The position numbers and the translations under genes were made by a program. The notes below the pieces were generated by a model that was given only the letters and a program-made list of their open reading frames with translations, did no database searches and was not told the origin of the DNA. This document shows positions 1 to 6,794 of a stretch of 17,260 nt of DNA, piece after piece. This DNA is from a bacterium (GTDB taxonomy: Bacteria > UBP15 > UBA6099 > DSWB01): the NCBI GenBank assembly GCA_020061125.1, contig JAGUYV010000454.1, positions 1-17,260 of the forward strand. Direction: 5' to 3'. Numbering within the stretch: position 1 is the stretch's first letter; each line of letters opens with the position of its first letter.

Positions 1-210
1 CACCGGCGCAAGACATGCTATAATTCCATCCGGTTCAGCCTCAAGAGCGGCGCCTGCGACAGCCTGGCGCCCGGACCGCTGCAGCGGGATTTCGTGGATG
101 AACTGTTCCGCATCGCGGAGCTGGATACGGCCGTGCGGCCCCACTGCGTGACGAACGCCCAATGGGCGGCTCTGGCCAACGCCGCGGCCCATCTCATCGC
201 CAATGCGTAG
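1..210 (+). CDS. C-terminal fragment of an unrecognised protein (5' end outside window)
   Basis: Frame 1 is open from the first base to a TAG at 208-210, giving the last 69 residues of a protein whose start lies upstream of the window. Codon use is GC-rich and like that of the later genes. The tail is soluble-looking: a basic, Cys-containing start (HRRKTCYNS) followed by a predicted helical stretch with FVDELFRIAEL and a C-terminus rich in Ala and Asn. I do not recognise the family, and it does not look like the end of RmlA or RmlC, the usual partners of rmlB and rmlD. A hairpin-plus-T-tract terminator begins five bases after the stop, which supports 210 as a true gene end. It is on the same strand as rmlB, 44 bases upstream of it. 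Confidence 0.65.
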   Translation, partial: HRRKTCYNSIRFSLKSGACDSLAPGPLQRDFVDELFRIAELDTAVRPHCVTNAQWAALANAAAHLIANA

Positions 211-214
211 CGCC

Positions 215-240
215 CGGCCCCGAACGGGCCGCATTTTTTT
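215..240 (+). terminator. Rho-independent terminator, or leader attenuator of rmlB
   Basis: CGGCCC (215-220) and GGGCCG (226-231) form a perfect 6-bp GC stem with a 5-base loop. CA and then seven T (234-240) follow, the standard intrinsic-terminator layout. It ends the upstream gene, but its T-tract directly abuts the rmlB ribosome-binding site (GGGAG, 241-245). Transcripts reaching rmlB from upstream must therefore read through it. Confidence 0.75.
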
Positions 241-254
241 GGGAGTATGCCTTC

Positions 255-1268
255 ATGAAAACCATTCTGGTCACTGGCGGCGCCGGTTTCATCGGCACGA
301 ATTTCGTCTATTACATGCTCAAAAAATATCAGGATTACCGCATCATCAACCTGGACAAACTCACCTATGCCGGGAATCGCGGCAATCTGGCCGCCCTGGA
401 CGGTGACCCCCGCCACGAGTTCGTGCACGGAGATGTCGCGGACAAGGATCTGGTGCTGCCCCTCATGGGGCGCGCGGACGCCGTGGTGCACTTCGCCGCG
501 GAAACCCATGTGGACCGCTCCATCATGTTCGCCGGCGATTTCGTGAAAACCGATGTGTTCGGCACCTATGTGCTGCTCGAAGCCGCGCTCCAGTGCGGCG
601 TGGAGCGCTTCGTGCACATTTCCACGGATGAGGTGTACGGCGACGCGGGAGACGAACCCTCGTGTGAAACCGATCCGCTCATGCCCAGAAGCCCCTACGC
701 CGCCTCCAAGGCCGGCGCCGACCGCCTGGCCTTCTCTTACTGGGCCACGCACAATGTCCCGGTCATCATCACCCGCTGCTCGAACAACCTTGGCCCGTTC
801 CAGTACCCGGAAAAACTCATCCCCCTGTTCGTGACCAACGCCATAGACGACATTCCCCTGCCTGTGTATGGCGACGGCAAGAACACCCGGGACTGGATTT
901 TTGTGGACGACCATGCCTCGGCCGTTGACTGCGTGCTGCATAGTAAAGGCCATGACGGCGAAGCCTTTAATGTCGGCGCTAATACGGAATACAGTATTTT
1001 GGAAATCACCAGATTCATTTTGGATTATTTGAAAAAGCCAGATTCATTGATAAAATTTGTAAAAGATCGGGCTGGGCATGTCAAGCGGCACGCAGTGAAT
1101 ACCGAAAAAACAGAGCGGGTGTTGGGTTGGAAAGCGCCCACGAAATTTGAAGACGCCATGGCGAAAACCGTGCAGTGGTATGTGGATAACGAACCCTGGT
1201 GGCGCAAGATCAAGGAAAAACAGGAAGACTACCGCAAGTTCATGCAGGAATATTACAAGGACAGATAA
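255..1268 (+). CDS. rmlB: dTDP-glucose 4,6-dehydratase
   Basis: This 337-residue extended short-chain dehydrogenase converts dTDP-glucose to dTDP-4-keto-6-deoxyglucose in the cytoplasm, an early step of dTDP-L-rhamnose synthesis for surface polysaccharide. Visible motifs are the NAD-binding GGAGFIG (8-14), the family-specific substrate segment LTYAGN (36-41), STDEVYG (123-129) with the catalytic Asp-Glu pair D125/E126, and the active-site YxxxK (Y148, K152). Length is normal for RmlB. ATG 255 was chosen over an in-frame upstream start because the protein then begins MKTILVTGGAGFIG and a GGGAG site lies about nine bases upstream. The C-terminal substrate segment reads GHVKRHA, whereas E. coli RmlB has GHDRRYA, so it may be a divergent subgroup. 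The stretch around 960-1140 is noticeably AT-richer than the rest of the gene. rmlD follows after 15 bases, which suggests one operon. Confidence 0.95.
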   Translation: MKTILVTGGAGFIGTNFVYYMLKKYQDYRIINLDKLTYAGNRGNLAALDGDPRHEFVHGDVADKDLVLPLMGRADAVVHFAAETHVDRSIMFAGDFVKTDVFGTYVLLEAALQCGVERFVHISTDEVYGDAGDEPSCETDPLMPRSPYAASKAGADRLAFSYWATHNVPVIITRCSNNLGPFQYPEKLIPLFVTNAIDDIPLPVYGDGKNTRDWIFVDDHASAVDCVLHSKGHDGEAFNVGANTEYSILEITRFILDYLKKPDSLIKFVKDRAGHVKRHAVNTEKTERVLGWKAPTKFEDAMAKTVQWYVDNEPWWRKIKEKQEDYRKFMQEYYKDR

Positions 1269-1283
1269 GGTCTCCGGACTGCA

Positions 1284-2168
1284 ATGAAATCCGTACTGGT
1301 AACAGGAAGCGGCGGCATGCTTGGCGCGGAATTGCTGGAGCGGCTCGCCCGCCGCGGATTTGCGCCCGTGCCTCTGGCGCGGCGGGATGCGGACATCACT
1401 GATGCCAATTCCGTGCGCGAAGCGGTTTCGGCGCGCAGTCCGGACATGGTCGTCAACTGCGCGGCCATGACGGCCGTGGATGCATGCGAAGACGAGCGGG
1501 ACAGGGCCTTCGCCGTGAACCGCGACGGCGCGGGCCATGTTTCGGCCGCGGCTGCGGCCATCGGCGTCCCCATCATCCACATCAGCACCGATTATGTGTT
1601 CGACGGCCGCGCGAATGTTCCCTACAAGGAAGAAAGCCCACGCAATCCGCTGGGAGTGTATGGCGCGAGCAAGGCCGCCGGAGAACTCGCCGTGGCCGCA
1701 GCAAACCCGGAGCATTACATCATCCGAACCTCATGGCTCTGCGGCAAACACGGCAGCAATTTCGTGAAAACCATTCTCCGGCTTGCGGATTCACACCCCG
1801 AGCTGAATGTTGTGAATGATCAGGCCGGTTCGCCCACATTCGCTGCGGATCTGGCGGATGCGCTGTGCACCATCGCCACGGCCCATTTCGAGGCCCGAAC
1901 CCCGCCTTATGGCATTTACCACATAACCAACGCCGGGTTCTGCACATGGCATCATTTCGCAAAAACGATTCTGGAATTTTCCGGCAAAGCCCACATACCC
2001 GTTCATCCCATTGATTCCGAACAGGCCAGAACCATGCTCAAGTACAAAGCGACCCGCCCCGGATACTCTGTTCTGGACTGCTCCCGCGCGTCCGCCGTGT
2101 TCGGCGTCAGACTCCAGCCCTGGCAGGTAGCGTTGGAGACATATTTGTCCGACATGCAATCCGAATAA
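1284..2168 (+). CDS. rmlD: dTDP-4-dehydrorhamnose reductase
   Basis: This 294-residue NADPH-dependent reductase catalyses the last step of dTDP-L-rhamnose synthesis. Motifs are the Rossmann glycine loop GSGGMLG (8-14), STDYVFDG (101-108), the catalytic YxxxK in VYGASK (Y126, K130), RTSWLCG (148-154) and NDQAGSPT (178-185), all in RmlD order and spacing. Length is typical. The start has only a weak Shine-Dalgarno (AAGG around 1266), so translation is probably coupled to rmlB, which stops 15 bases upstream. The intervening pathway enzyme RmlC and the first enzyme RmlA are not in the window; they may lie upstream or elsewhere. What follows is a long AT-rich gap with no further sugar gene. Confidence 0.94.
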   Translation: MKSVLVTGSGGMLGAELLERLARRGFAPVPLARRDADITDANSVREAVSARSPDMVVNCAAMTAVDACEDERDRAFAVNRDGAGHVSAAAAAIGVPIIHISTDYVFDGRANVPYKEESPRNPLGVYGASKAAGELAVAAANPEHYIIRTSWLCGKHGSNFVKTILRLADSHPELNVVNDQAGSPTFAADLADALCTIATAHFEARTPPYGIYHITNAGFCTWHHFAKTILEFSGKAHIPVHPIDSEQARTMLKYKATRPGYSVLDCSRASAVFGVRLQPWQVALETYLSDMQSE

Positions 2169-2441
2169 CTTCCAATGAAAATTGTTCACACGCGTTGTGT
2201 CCTTTTATTCGACGGATTCAACGGTTTCGCCCCCGATCCTTAAACCTTCGAAAATTCGCAATGAACCTGGCTCACGCGGAGCGCCAAAGAGCTTCACCGG
2301 CTTTGATTTTCCTAAAAACCGCAATAGAACGCTCTCTTTAGTCCGTTGATCACGGCGAAGCGCAATAATTGTTACAGATTATATAGCTAAAGATGTATAT
2401 GTCGTTCCTTATTCGGTCCTTTCCAAGAATGGCCGAAATCA

Positions 2442-2481
2442 GACAAACCTGTTTGCAGAGCACAGAAATCAACGGTTTGTC
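2442..2481. repeat. 8-bp perfect inverted repeat in the AT-rich gap
   Basis: GACAAACC (2442-2449) is the exact reverse complement of GGTTTGTC (2474-2481), separated by 24 bases. The left arm also sits in CAAAC-CT-GTTTG (2444-2455). No T-tract follows on either strand, so it does not read as a terminator. Confidence 0.4.
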
Positions 2482-2571
2482 AGGGCAAATTTCAGGGTTT
2501 TGCGGGTCTGCGGCGCACGCCTGACAGGTGTTCACACCCGGAAAATGGACAGATTCACAACATGAGGGTTG

Positions 2572-2602
2572 TTGAAAACCGGCCTGCTATCCATGCTATG
2601 AT
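2572..2602 (+). promoter_or_regulatory. Candidate sigma70 promoter with extended -10 inside the gap
   Basis: TTGAAA (2572-2577) and TATGAT (2597-2602) are each one mismatch from consensus. The 19-base spacer is long, but TGC directly before the -10 supplies an extended -10. A transcript would begin near 2609 and run into the hairpin region with no clear gene to express. Confidence 0.4.
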
Positions 2603-2675
2603 ATCGCAGAGGCGACCGCAGATGAAGTTTTTATGATAATACTTTATAAATTAGGATATTTATCAGATAGAGCAA

Positions 2676-2737
2676 AAACATTGCTTTATTGCGAATAAAG
2701 ACAAGGCTTTTATTGACAATGTTTATTGCGGCAAGGC
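2676..2737. repeat. Nested inverted repeat with 9-bp direct repeat
   Basis: CTTTATT-GCG-AATAAAG (2684-2700) is a perfect 7-bp hairpin with a 3-base loop. An outer pair AAACATTG (2676-2683) and CAATGTTT (2717-2724) encloses it and an extra 16 bases. TTTATTGCG occurs at 2685-2693 and again at 2722-2730, each followed by CAAGGC (2702-2707 and 2732-2737). The arrangement resembles a partial duplication. Confidence 0.4.
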
Positions 2738-3105
2738 GAAAAAGGCGACGCCGGCATGAAGCACACTTCGCATCCACGCTTTTTACGTTGTAGAGCCACA
2801 TTTGAAGTATCCGGTACAGGAACAAATTGTAGTATGGTATTCTTCTGCAAAGAACAAATTGATCGTAAATTCATAACGCGCATTATTCGTCAAGAGCACA
2901 ATAATTTCGTTCACGATTTTGCCAGCATAGGCAGGAGCTGGTTAAATGTATAGTACAAAATGGGTGAACAAAATAATTCGGCTCAGTTTTTGGCCTGAAG
3001 TCTCAAAAATCAAGGGGCAGGCAACAGCATTATTGAAAACAAGAAGAATCAACCATTTTTGATAAACCAGAAGAAGGATGGTTTTGAGATCTCGTTCTTG
3101 ATACT

Positions 3106-3131
3106 GCTCAATTGATGAGCTTAAGTTTTTT
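3106..3131 (+). terminator. Weak + strand terminator candidate overlapping the TPR gene end
   Basis: GCTCA (3106-3110) and TGAGC (3116-3120) form a 5-bp stem with a 5-base loop. TTAAG and then a run of six T follow on the + strand. It would stop transcripts leaving the AT-rich gap. The short stem and interrupted T-tract make this uncertain, and it overlaps the coding end of the opposite-strand gene. Confidence 0.25.
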
Positions 3132-5441
3132 CATAGCGTCGCGCACCACTTCGATTTGTGGGCTAAGAGCGTATTCCTTCTTGATTTGAGCCAGAGCGTC
3201 GTTGCGGCGGCCCGGGATGTCGAGCAGCACCAAGGCGTATTCATAATGCAGGAATTCCGTGGGCTGGTTCTTTTCCATGGCCTTTAGAAAGTATTGTTCG
3301 GCCTCATTGGCGCGGCCGTTTTTCCAGAGCGCCACGGCGTAATTTTTGAGGTACACGACATCATCGGGGCTGGATTCCCAGGCGGCGCGGGTGAGCTTGA
3401 GCGCTTTGTTGAGTTCCTTACCGTTCAGCGCGTAGAAGTAACCGACATAGGAGAGGGTTTCGTGGTCTTCTGGTTTGAGGGCCTCGACTTTGGCGATGTA
3501 CTTGAGGCTTTCGCGGGTGTTTCCCTGGCGGAACTCGAAGTGCGCGATGGAGAGCAGGGCAGGCGCCTGGAAATCGCGGTCTGCGCGCAGTTCAAGCAGA
3601 GAGCGGCCGCGGAACTTTTCGCCCACGGTTATTGACACCTCGTTGGCGCCGCCGGTCACGGCGTCGAGTCCGGCTTCGAATTCTTCCTGAAGTTGTTTGA
3701 GCTGCCATTCCGAAGGCAGATTGTTGACGAACTCGTGCAGGCGCGCCACGCCGTCGGCGTAGCGGCCGGAGAGGCCGAGTGCATTGCCGTGGAAGAACCC
3801 GGCGCCAGCGGTCAGCAGACGCGGGAAGGTGCTCAACCCGGCTTCTATGTCCGCGTCCGGCGCGGGCGCCGCCTCGAACGCCTTGATCGCTTCCGCGTAT
3901 TGTCCGCGCTTGCAGTGCAGTTTTCCCTTGAGCACAAAAGCGGTGCGGGAATCCGGGAAGTACTGCGCGCTGCGCGCCGCGATGTCCAGGGCCGCATCCG
4001 TGTCTCCGGCCATGTACAGGGACGCGAGCAGCAGCAGGTACTGGTCTCGGCCCATGAACCCGTATTCCAGGGAAGTGGCGATGGTGGCGGCTGCGGCCGC
4101 GAAATCCTTTTCTCCCAAATACACCTCGGCCAGCCCCACATAGGCGATTAATGAGAAAGGAGAGATGCGCTGCGCCTTGTGATACAAGGCCGTGATGGCT
4201 TCTTTCTGGGTTTGCGTATTCAGTGACATGGCTTTGATAAGGTAGTTGCCCAGCAGGTTGGAGCTGATATCGGGGTTGTGGGGGTCCAGTTCCAGGGCCT
4301 TTTCCAGATGATGTATAGCCAGGTCGAGGTACCGGGGTTCCTGTTCGCGCAGGGCCGAATAGCCCATGCCCAGGAACATGTGCGCGGGAGCGTAGTCCGG
4401 GAATTGCTCGACCACGCCGTGGAAGGAGCCGAGGGCTGCCTGGAACGAGCGGCTGTCCCAGGACATGATGGCCAGTTGCAGAGCGCGCGCCTGCGGCGTG
4501 TCGCCGGTGGAGAGCGTGATTTCCTCGGGGAACGGGAGGATTTTGATGCGCGCGATAAAAGACGGGCCGCGCACGAACAGCCTGCCGCTGCGGGCGAACA
4601 GGGCGCTGGCCGCGTAGTTGTCTACATTCTGCGGCAGTTCATCCCAGAATCGCATGTCAATGTGGCGCGTGAGGTCCAGGCTCAAGGTTTTTTTCCCGGT
4701 TTCGGGGTCAAGCCCGGTAAGAATTCCCTTGACCGTGAGCAGATAAAGCCTGTTGTTGAACAGCGCGGCGGTGTGCGCTAGGGGATCTGGCGCTTTCCAT
4801 TCCCACGCCGGTTCGTTTTGTCCCCGGCGCATCAGAATTGCGGAGGAACCCTTGAACACCAGTTCCGTGTCCGGCCCTAACAGCGCGGGCTGAAATATGT
4901 CGGCGGGAGGCGGGGGTGTGACGATGGGCGCCTTCTTGAGCGCTGCGCTGGCTGCGGCGGCGCCGTCCGCAAGTTTCAAATATGCGGGTTTGCCGTTTCC
5001 GCATTGCACCTGCAGCACGCCGCCGTTAGCCAGCGCGCCCATGCCGCGGGGCAGGGTTCCGCACACGGGCGTGGACCACGGGCGCCGTCGGCCTTCGATA
5101 TCCAGGGCGTGGACGATTTTGGGCGTTGCCGCGATGACGAGGCTGCGCTCCAGGCCGGATGCGGCCGCGGGCACCGGCAGCAGCAGGGCCTGATCCTCGA
5201 TGGCGTAGGCCCAGCGCCGCGCGCCGGTTTCCGCATCCACGCCATGCACCACATTGCGCTGCGTCTGAAACACTACGGTGGCGTCGTCCGGGAACACGAT
5301 GCTTTTTGGGGAGATATCCGGCTTGGCGCGATAGACCCAGCCAATGCTCGGGTAGTCCGCTGCGTGGCACGGGACGCCCGTGCGCAGGATCGCCGCGGCT
5401 GCGCATGCCAGGATAAAAATCATTTTGCTGATACGCATCAT
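3108..5441 (-). CDS. Exported beta-propeller/TPR-repeat protein
   Basis: A 777-residue protein of unknown role, probably periplasmic or surface-exposed. It begins with a signal peptide: MMRISK, a hydrophobic core, then PCHA-AD near residue 27. Residues about 30-300 look like a PQQ-type beta-propeller, with the characteristic GVDAETGARRW (67-77) and GLDPETGKKTL (243-253) strands. From about 318 to the C-terminus it is built of TPR-like helix pairs, for example the segment around AHMFLGMGYSALREQ and ALELDPHNP. Such proteins usually scaffold complexes, which is an inference from fold only. The frame is open further upstream, but ATG 5441 is the better start because it opens the signal peptide and has an AGG-rich site nearby. 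It is divergent from the macro-domain gene. Confidence 0.85.
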   Translation of the reverse strand: MMRISKMIFILACAAAAILRTGVPCHAADYPSIGWVYRAKPDISPKSIVFPDDATVVFQTQRNVVHGVDAETGARRWAYAIEDQALLLPVPAAASGLERSLVIAATPKIVHALDIEGRRRPWSTPVCGTLPRGMGALANGGVLQVQCGNGKPAYLKLADGAAAASAALKKAPIVTPPPPADIFQPALLGPDTELVFKGSSAILMRRGQNEPAWEWKAPDPLAHTAALFNNRLYLLTVKGILTGLDPETGKKTLSLDLTRHIDMRFWDELPQNVDNYAASALFARSGRLFVRGPSFIARIKILPFPEEITLSTGDTPQARALQLAIMSWDSRSFQAALGSFHGVVEQFPDYAPAHMFLGMGYSALREQEPRYLDLAIHHLEKALELDPHNPDISSNLLGNYLIKAMSLNTQTQKEAITALYHKAQRISPFSLIAYVGLAEVYLGEKDFAAAAATIATSLEYGFMGRDQYLLLLASLYMAGDTDAALDIAARSAQYFPDSRTAFVLKGKLHCKRGQYAEAIKAFEAAPAPDADIEAGLSTFPRLLTAGAGFFHGNALGLSGRYADGVARLHEFVNNLPSEWQLKQLQEEFEAGLDAVTGGANEVSITVGEKFRGRSLLELRADRDFQAPALLSIAHFEFRQGNTRESLKYIAKVEALKPEDHETLSYVGYFYALNGKELNKALKLTRAAWESSPDDVVYLKNYAVALWKNGRANEAEQYFLKAMEKNQPTEFLHYEYALVLLDIPGRRNDALAQIKKEYALSPQIEVVRDAMKKLKLIN

Positions 5442-5496
5442 TATTGTCTGCCTCGCTGTCCTGTTCAAGCGCGCGCACGGCGCGCCGCCTATACCA

Positions 5497-5526
5497 TATA
5501 TAATCACGCGCTTGGGGTTATCTTAA
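5497..5526 (-). promoter_or_regulatory. Possible sigma70 promoter for the TPR gene
   Basis: On the minus strand TTAAGA (5526-5521) and TATATA (5502-5497) are spaced by 18 bases, each with two mismatches to consensus. They sit in the only AT-rich patch of the divergent spacer, about 55 bases before the start codon. The call rests on position and composition more than on motif strength. Confidence 0.3.
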
Positions 5527-5596
5527 CACGGAATCACAAAAACACGGGCTTGACCGAGATGAGCGCTGGTGATGCGTCGTGCGCCTGGCGCGCTCG

Positions 5597-5605
5597 TGCT
5601 ATAAT
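5597..5605 (+). promoter_or_regulatory. Extended -10 promoter for the macro/pilin-like/VWA cluster
   Basis: TGCTATAAT (5597-5605) combines a perfect -10 hexamer with the TGN extension. No good -35 is present at 16-18 bases, as is usual for extended -10 promoters. Transcription would start near 5612, inside the short inverted repeat TGCAT-N6-ATGCA (5605-5620), about 27 bases before the macro-domain start codon. The repeat could be an operator. Confidence 0.5.
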
Positions 5606-5638
5606 GCATCAAAGCATGCAAGGGGGGGCGCGTGCGCC

Positions 5639-6172
5639 ATGAAAATCGGGATTGGAGGATCCGAAATCGAGCTTATACAGGGCGATATCACCGCGCTTGC
5701 CGTGGATGCGATTGTGAATGCCGCCAATGCGTCGCTGATCCTGGGCGGAGGCGTGGCGGGCGCCATCAGGTCCAAAGGCGGGCCACGCATCCAGGAAGAA
5801 TGCGACCGCATCGGCGGAACATTTGTGGGCGGAGCGGTCATCACCACGGGCGGCAGCCTCCCGGCCCGGCATGTGATTCACGCCGTCGGTCCGCGCTGGG
5901 GCGAGGGCGATGAGGAAAACAAGCTCCGAAACGCAATCACGAACAGCCTGAAAGCCGCTGACCGGAACGAACTCGAATCCATCGCGTTTCCGGCCATCAG
6001 CACGGGCATATTCGGGTTTCCGCTGGCGCCCGCCGCGCGCATCATGCTGGGCGCGGCGCGGGATTATCTGCAAGAGCGAACCGGCTTGCGCCGTGTGATT
6101 TTCTGCCTCTATAGCAGGGGCGATTACGATGTCTTCGAGAAGACTCTGCGGGAATTGACGGACCGCGCGTGA
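5639..6172 (+). CDS. Macro-domain protein, ADP-ribose/O-acetyl-ADP-ribose binding
   Basis: A 177-residue stand-alone macro domain. Members bind ADP-ribose, and many remove ADP-ribose from proteins or hydrolyse O-acetyl-ADP-ribose in the cytoplasm. Motifs are QGDIT (14-18, with the adenine-contacting Asp16), the ribose loop VNAAN (26-30), the phosphate loop GGGVAGAI (36-43) and STGIFGFP (121-128). GGGVAGAIRSKGG followed by IQEEC resembles the AF1521-like class more than the MacroD/YmdB type (GGGGVDGAIH), so the catalytic activity is uncertain. ATG 5639 follows an AAGGGGGGG site by about nine bases. An upstream in-frame start would place the -10 box inside the coding sequence. Two genes follow at 25 and 18 bases, probably in one operon. 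Confidence 0.9.
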   Translation: MKIGIGGSEIELIQGDITALAVDAIVNAANASLILGGGVAGAIRSKGGPRIQEECDRIGGTFVGGAVITTGGSLPARHVIHAVGPRWGEGDEENKLRNAITNSLKAADRNELESIAFPAISTGIFGFPLAPAARIMLGAARDYLQERTGLRRVIFCLYSRGDYDVFEKTLRELTDRA

Positions 6173-6197
6173 GCGCGGCACGGAGATACGATTGCCT

Positions 6198-6776
6198 ATG
6201 GCCAGAAAGAAACCTGCGAGAAAAACGCCCTACCGACCGCCGCCCCGGCCCGTGTCCCGGAGCCTGGATCCGCGTAAGCATGTGCGCGCCGCGGACCGCC
6301 GGACCCGCAAACGGGGCCTCGGGCTTACCTTCGAGGACATCAAGGTTCCGGTCTATGTCATCGCGGCCGCAACCGTGATCGCGGCCCTGTATTTTTTTGT
6401 CGGCCGTCCGCTTCTCGGCCCCACGGCGCAGAAGCGCGCATTCGAGAAATGCTTCGAGCGCATGCGCGATGTGCGCATCGCCATGGAGCAGAATTTCGAA
6501 GCCGAAAACAGCTATTCCGTCATGGGCCTGTACCGGCACATGAAGAAACCCACGGACATAGATGTAGAGGCGTTCGTGGATGAAGCGTGCAGCGGGCGCG
6601 GCAAAGAGGAGTGGACCCTGCTCGACGACATCGAAGTCAGCGAAAGGTCCTATCGCATTCACGGCGTGGCGCCCACCAGCCCGCCGTGCCCCATCGTCAT
6701 GACCAAGTCCTCGTACTGGCCCCTCGAATACGCCGGGTGCGGGGAGCCGCCGCCCGCGAGCCTGCTTAAAGAGTGA
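6198..6776 (+). CDS. Membrane-anchored protein with a pilin-like outer domain
   Basis: 192 residues, family not recognised. Residues 1-48 are strongly basic and proline-rich (cytoplasmic by the positive-inside rule). Residues 49-68 form one membrane helix (VPVYVIAAATVIAALYFFVG). The remaining 124 residues would be outside the membrane. That part resembles a type IV pilin or pseudopilin head: an amphipathic helix, NFEAENSYS (99-107), then YRIHGVA, and a C-terminal pair of cysteines in PPCPIVM and YAGCGE. The classical prepilin cleavage signal (G-F-T-L-I-E) is absent, so it would not be processed as a pilin. Four cysteines (85, 131, 164, 181) could form two disulfides. The start is ambiguous: TTG 6192 is six bases from GGAG (6182-6185), whereas ATG 6198 is twelve. 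It sits between the macro and VWA genes. Confidence 0.75.
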   Translation: MARKKPARKTPYRPPPRPVSRSLDPRKHVRAADRRTRKRGLGLTFEDIKVPVYVIAAATVIAALYFFVGRPLLGPTAQKRAFEKCFERMRDVRIAMEQNFEAENSYSVMGLYRHMKKPTDIDVEAFVDEACSGRGKEEWTLLDDIEVSERSYRIHGVAPTSPPCPIVMTKSSYWPLEYAGCGEPPPASLLKE

Positions 6777-6794
6777 CCTCTGAAGGAGAACGCC

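Larger units (their letters stand above)
2169..3107. other. AT-rich gap of about 940 bases without a convincing gene
   Basis: Between rmlD and the TPR gene the composition drops well below that of the flanking genes. The only open frames are short (61-75 codons), lack good ribosome-binding sites and resemble nothing I know. The gap contains a GACAAACC/GGTTTGTC inverted repeat (2442-2481), GGTGT-TC-ACACC (2527-2538), a sigma70-like promoter (2572-2602) and a nested hairpin with short direct repeats (2676-2737). It could hold a small RNA, or it may be a decayed remnant of acquired DNA. The sequence alone does not decide between these. Confidence 0.6.

Noticed and set aside
16-24. TGCTATAAT as a promoter for the upstream gene
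   Set aside because: It lies inside coding sequence and its -35 would be outside the window. Mentioned only as a possible rmlB leader promoter.
2176-2203. ACAC/GTGT stem plus CCTTTTATT after rmlD as a terminator
   Set aside because: Only four Watson-Crick pairs and a broken T-run. It may still mark the operon end but is too weak to list.
2350-2535. 61-codon - strand frame with CQAC near its start
   Set aside because: GTG start without a ribosome-binding site. Composition looks non-coding.
2726-2953. 75-codon + strand frame in the AT-rich gap (ATG 2754 alternative)
   Set aside because: No ribosome-binding site, no recognisable domain, and unlike any protein I know. The other two phases are as open over short stretches.
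5478-5487. CGGCGCGCCG palindrome as an operator
   Set aside because: Short all-GC palindromes are expected by chance in this GC-rich sequence; a similar CCGGCGCGCCGG occurs at 15252-15263.
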